In this document: positions 63,356 to 64,000 of the stretch, in pieces | Layout: every line of letters begins with the position of its first letter | How positions within the stretch are numbered: the first letter of the stretch is position 1 | From: Planotetraspora mira | GTDB taxonomy: Bacteria; Actinomycetota; Actinomycetes; Streptosporangiales; Streptosporangiaceae | Reading direction: 5' to 3' | Assembly: GCF_016863275.1 (NCBI RefSeq) | Contig: NZ_BOOO01000004.1 | Location: 124,001-188,000 of the forward strand | Length of the DNA stretch: 64,000 nt | The notes under the pieces: generated by a model | What the model saw: only the letters and a program-made list of their open reading frames with translations | The model's database searches: none | What the model was told of the DNA's origin: nothing | Program-made: the position numbers and the translations under genes

Positions 63356-64000
63356 TCAGGGATACTTCCGCGCGTACGACGTCGCCAGGCCGAGGACCCT
63401 GTCCACGTACGACCATGAGTGGTTGTAGAACCAGACGGCCTTCCTGAGCTTGTCGCCGCCGCGCCCGGCGCCGTTCGCGCAGAGGTATTTCGCGGCCGCC
63501 GGGACGGCGTCGTAGGGGCTCCATATGTCCGACTCGCCGTCGCCGTCGCCGTCGACGCCGTAGGACTTCCACGTGGCGGGCATGAACTGCATCGGCCCGA
63601 GCGCGCCCGCCGAGGACGGCCCGTTGTTGCGCCCGTGGCCGCTCTCCACCTGCCCGGTGGCGGCGAGGACGGTCCACGACAGGCCGGGGCAGACCGTCGC
63701 GGCCCGCTGGTAGAGCTCCAGGTAGCTGCCCGGCCGTCCGACCAGCCCCGACGTCGAGGTGGTCTTCCCCGGGGTGGTGGCGGGTGCGCGGCTCGCGCCC
63801 ACGGTCACGATCTGTGCCTTCTGCCCGAGCAGCCGGCCGACCGCGCGCTTGTCGGGCGTGCCACGATCCGCGTGGATGAGGACCACGACGTCGGCGGCGA
63901 GCCCCAGTCGCCGTCCCAGGTCGGTGCTGACCAGGCCGTCGACGCCGGGCAGTCCGAGCGGCGCGGACGCCGCCAGGCGCACCCGCGGGCCGCCGTCGAT
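63356..64000 (-). CDS. Lytic murein transglycosylase, N-terminus off the right edge
   Basis: The frame is open through the window end; 214 residues of the C-terminal part are seen. An earlier domain (LGLAADVVVLIHADRGTPDK, then RAVGRLLGQKAQIVTVGA) is not assigned. The catalytic domain, about 130 residues, starts YQRAATVCPGLSWTVLAATG and has the catalytic Glu in GQVESGHGRNN, then GPMQFMPATWKSYGVDGDGD and AAAKYLCANGA, as in SLT/MltB-like lysozyme folds. It would cleave peptidoglycan outside the membrane; its signal sequence would lie beyond the window. It converges with hemH. Confidence 0.88.
   Translation of the reverse strand: MDGGPRVRLAASAPLGLPGVDGLVSTDLGRRLGLAADVVVLIHADRGTPDKRAVGRLLGQKAQIVTVGASRAPATTPGKTTSTSGLVGRPGSYLELYQRAATVCPGLSWTVLAATGQVESGHGRNNGPSSAGALGPMQFMPATWKSYGVDGDGDGESDIWSPYDAVPAAAKYLCANGAGRGGDKLRKAVWFYNHSWSYVDRVLGLATSYARKYP

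Overview
The window is actinobacterial chromosome: very high G+C, GTG starts common, several leaderless promoters (TANNNT 6-8 nt before the start codon), and gene neighbourhoods I recognise from Streptomyces (hemE-DUF3000-rnd; rok7B7-xylFGH near dxs and aconitase; dut-DUF3710-DUF4193-CutRS-ferrochelatase). The combination suggests a Streptosporangiales-type actinomycete (Nonomuraea/Streptosporangium/Microbispora relatives), but the genus cannot be fixed by eye. No rRNA, tRNA, insertion sequence, prophage or cas gene was found.

Layout. 1-3.1 kb: partial hemE (-), a possible 43-aa Cys-pair protein, DUF3000 and RNase D. 3.2-8.8 kb: a LacI-controlled sugar-catabolic operon (oxidoreductase, DUF993, sugar phosphate isomerase), a methyltransferase and the LacI repressor; matching operators lie before the operon and before lacI. 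8.9-12.2 kb: fadA-fadB beta-oxidation pair. 12.2-21 kb: large LuxR/ATPase regulator, divergent orphan histidine kinase, LysE exporter, amino acid permease, dxs. 21-26.6 kb: ROK regulator and XylFGH-like sugar ABC transporter, TauE permease. 26.7-34.7 kb: RHH/MazF toxin-antitoxin, aconitase, membrane hydrolase, MFS/CGNR pair around a perfect operator, PadR-DUF1707. 34.8-36.9 kb: E1-like (ThiF/MccB-type) enzyme, a 41-aa peptide ending in Asn, and a DUF6879 protein: a possible undescribed RiPP or peptidyl-nucleotide locus. 36.8-41.9 kb: Mug-type glycosylase and Pnkp-Hen1 RNA repair. 42-55.8 kb: F420 oxidoreductase, GH18-like protein, RNA methyltransferase, KimA-like K+ transporter divergent from two TrkA-type proteins, DUF3159, OB-fold, DUF3710, dut, AI-2E family, DUF4235, otsA. 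55.8-64 kb: DUF4193, CutRS-like two-component system, small conserved protein, inositol monophosphatase, S9 peptidase, ferrochelatase, partial lytic transglycosylase.

The most striking element is not a gene. Four intergenic arrays (5543-5909, 39965-40370, 52689-53147, 59846-60203) are built from one 19-bp motif, GTGATCATGCACAGGTTCG, repeated every 53 bp. In every array the motif points inward on both sides of one central palindrome: forward copies to the left, reverse-complement copies to the right, in register about the palindrome's midpoint. The palindrome's inner sequence differs in each array. The linkers also share a motif near CCTGACCTGCC, so the true unit is 53 bp, about five helical turns. 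The arrays occur between co-directional and divergent genes, and two hold the stop codon of the neighbouring gene. They are not CRISPRs, and I do not recognise them as a described family.

Coordinates and motif calls were made by reading the sequence. Family names come from motif recognition and remembered gene order; no database search was run.
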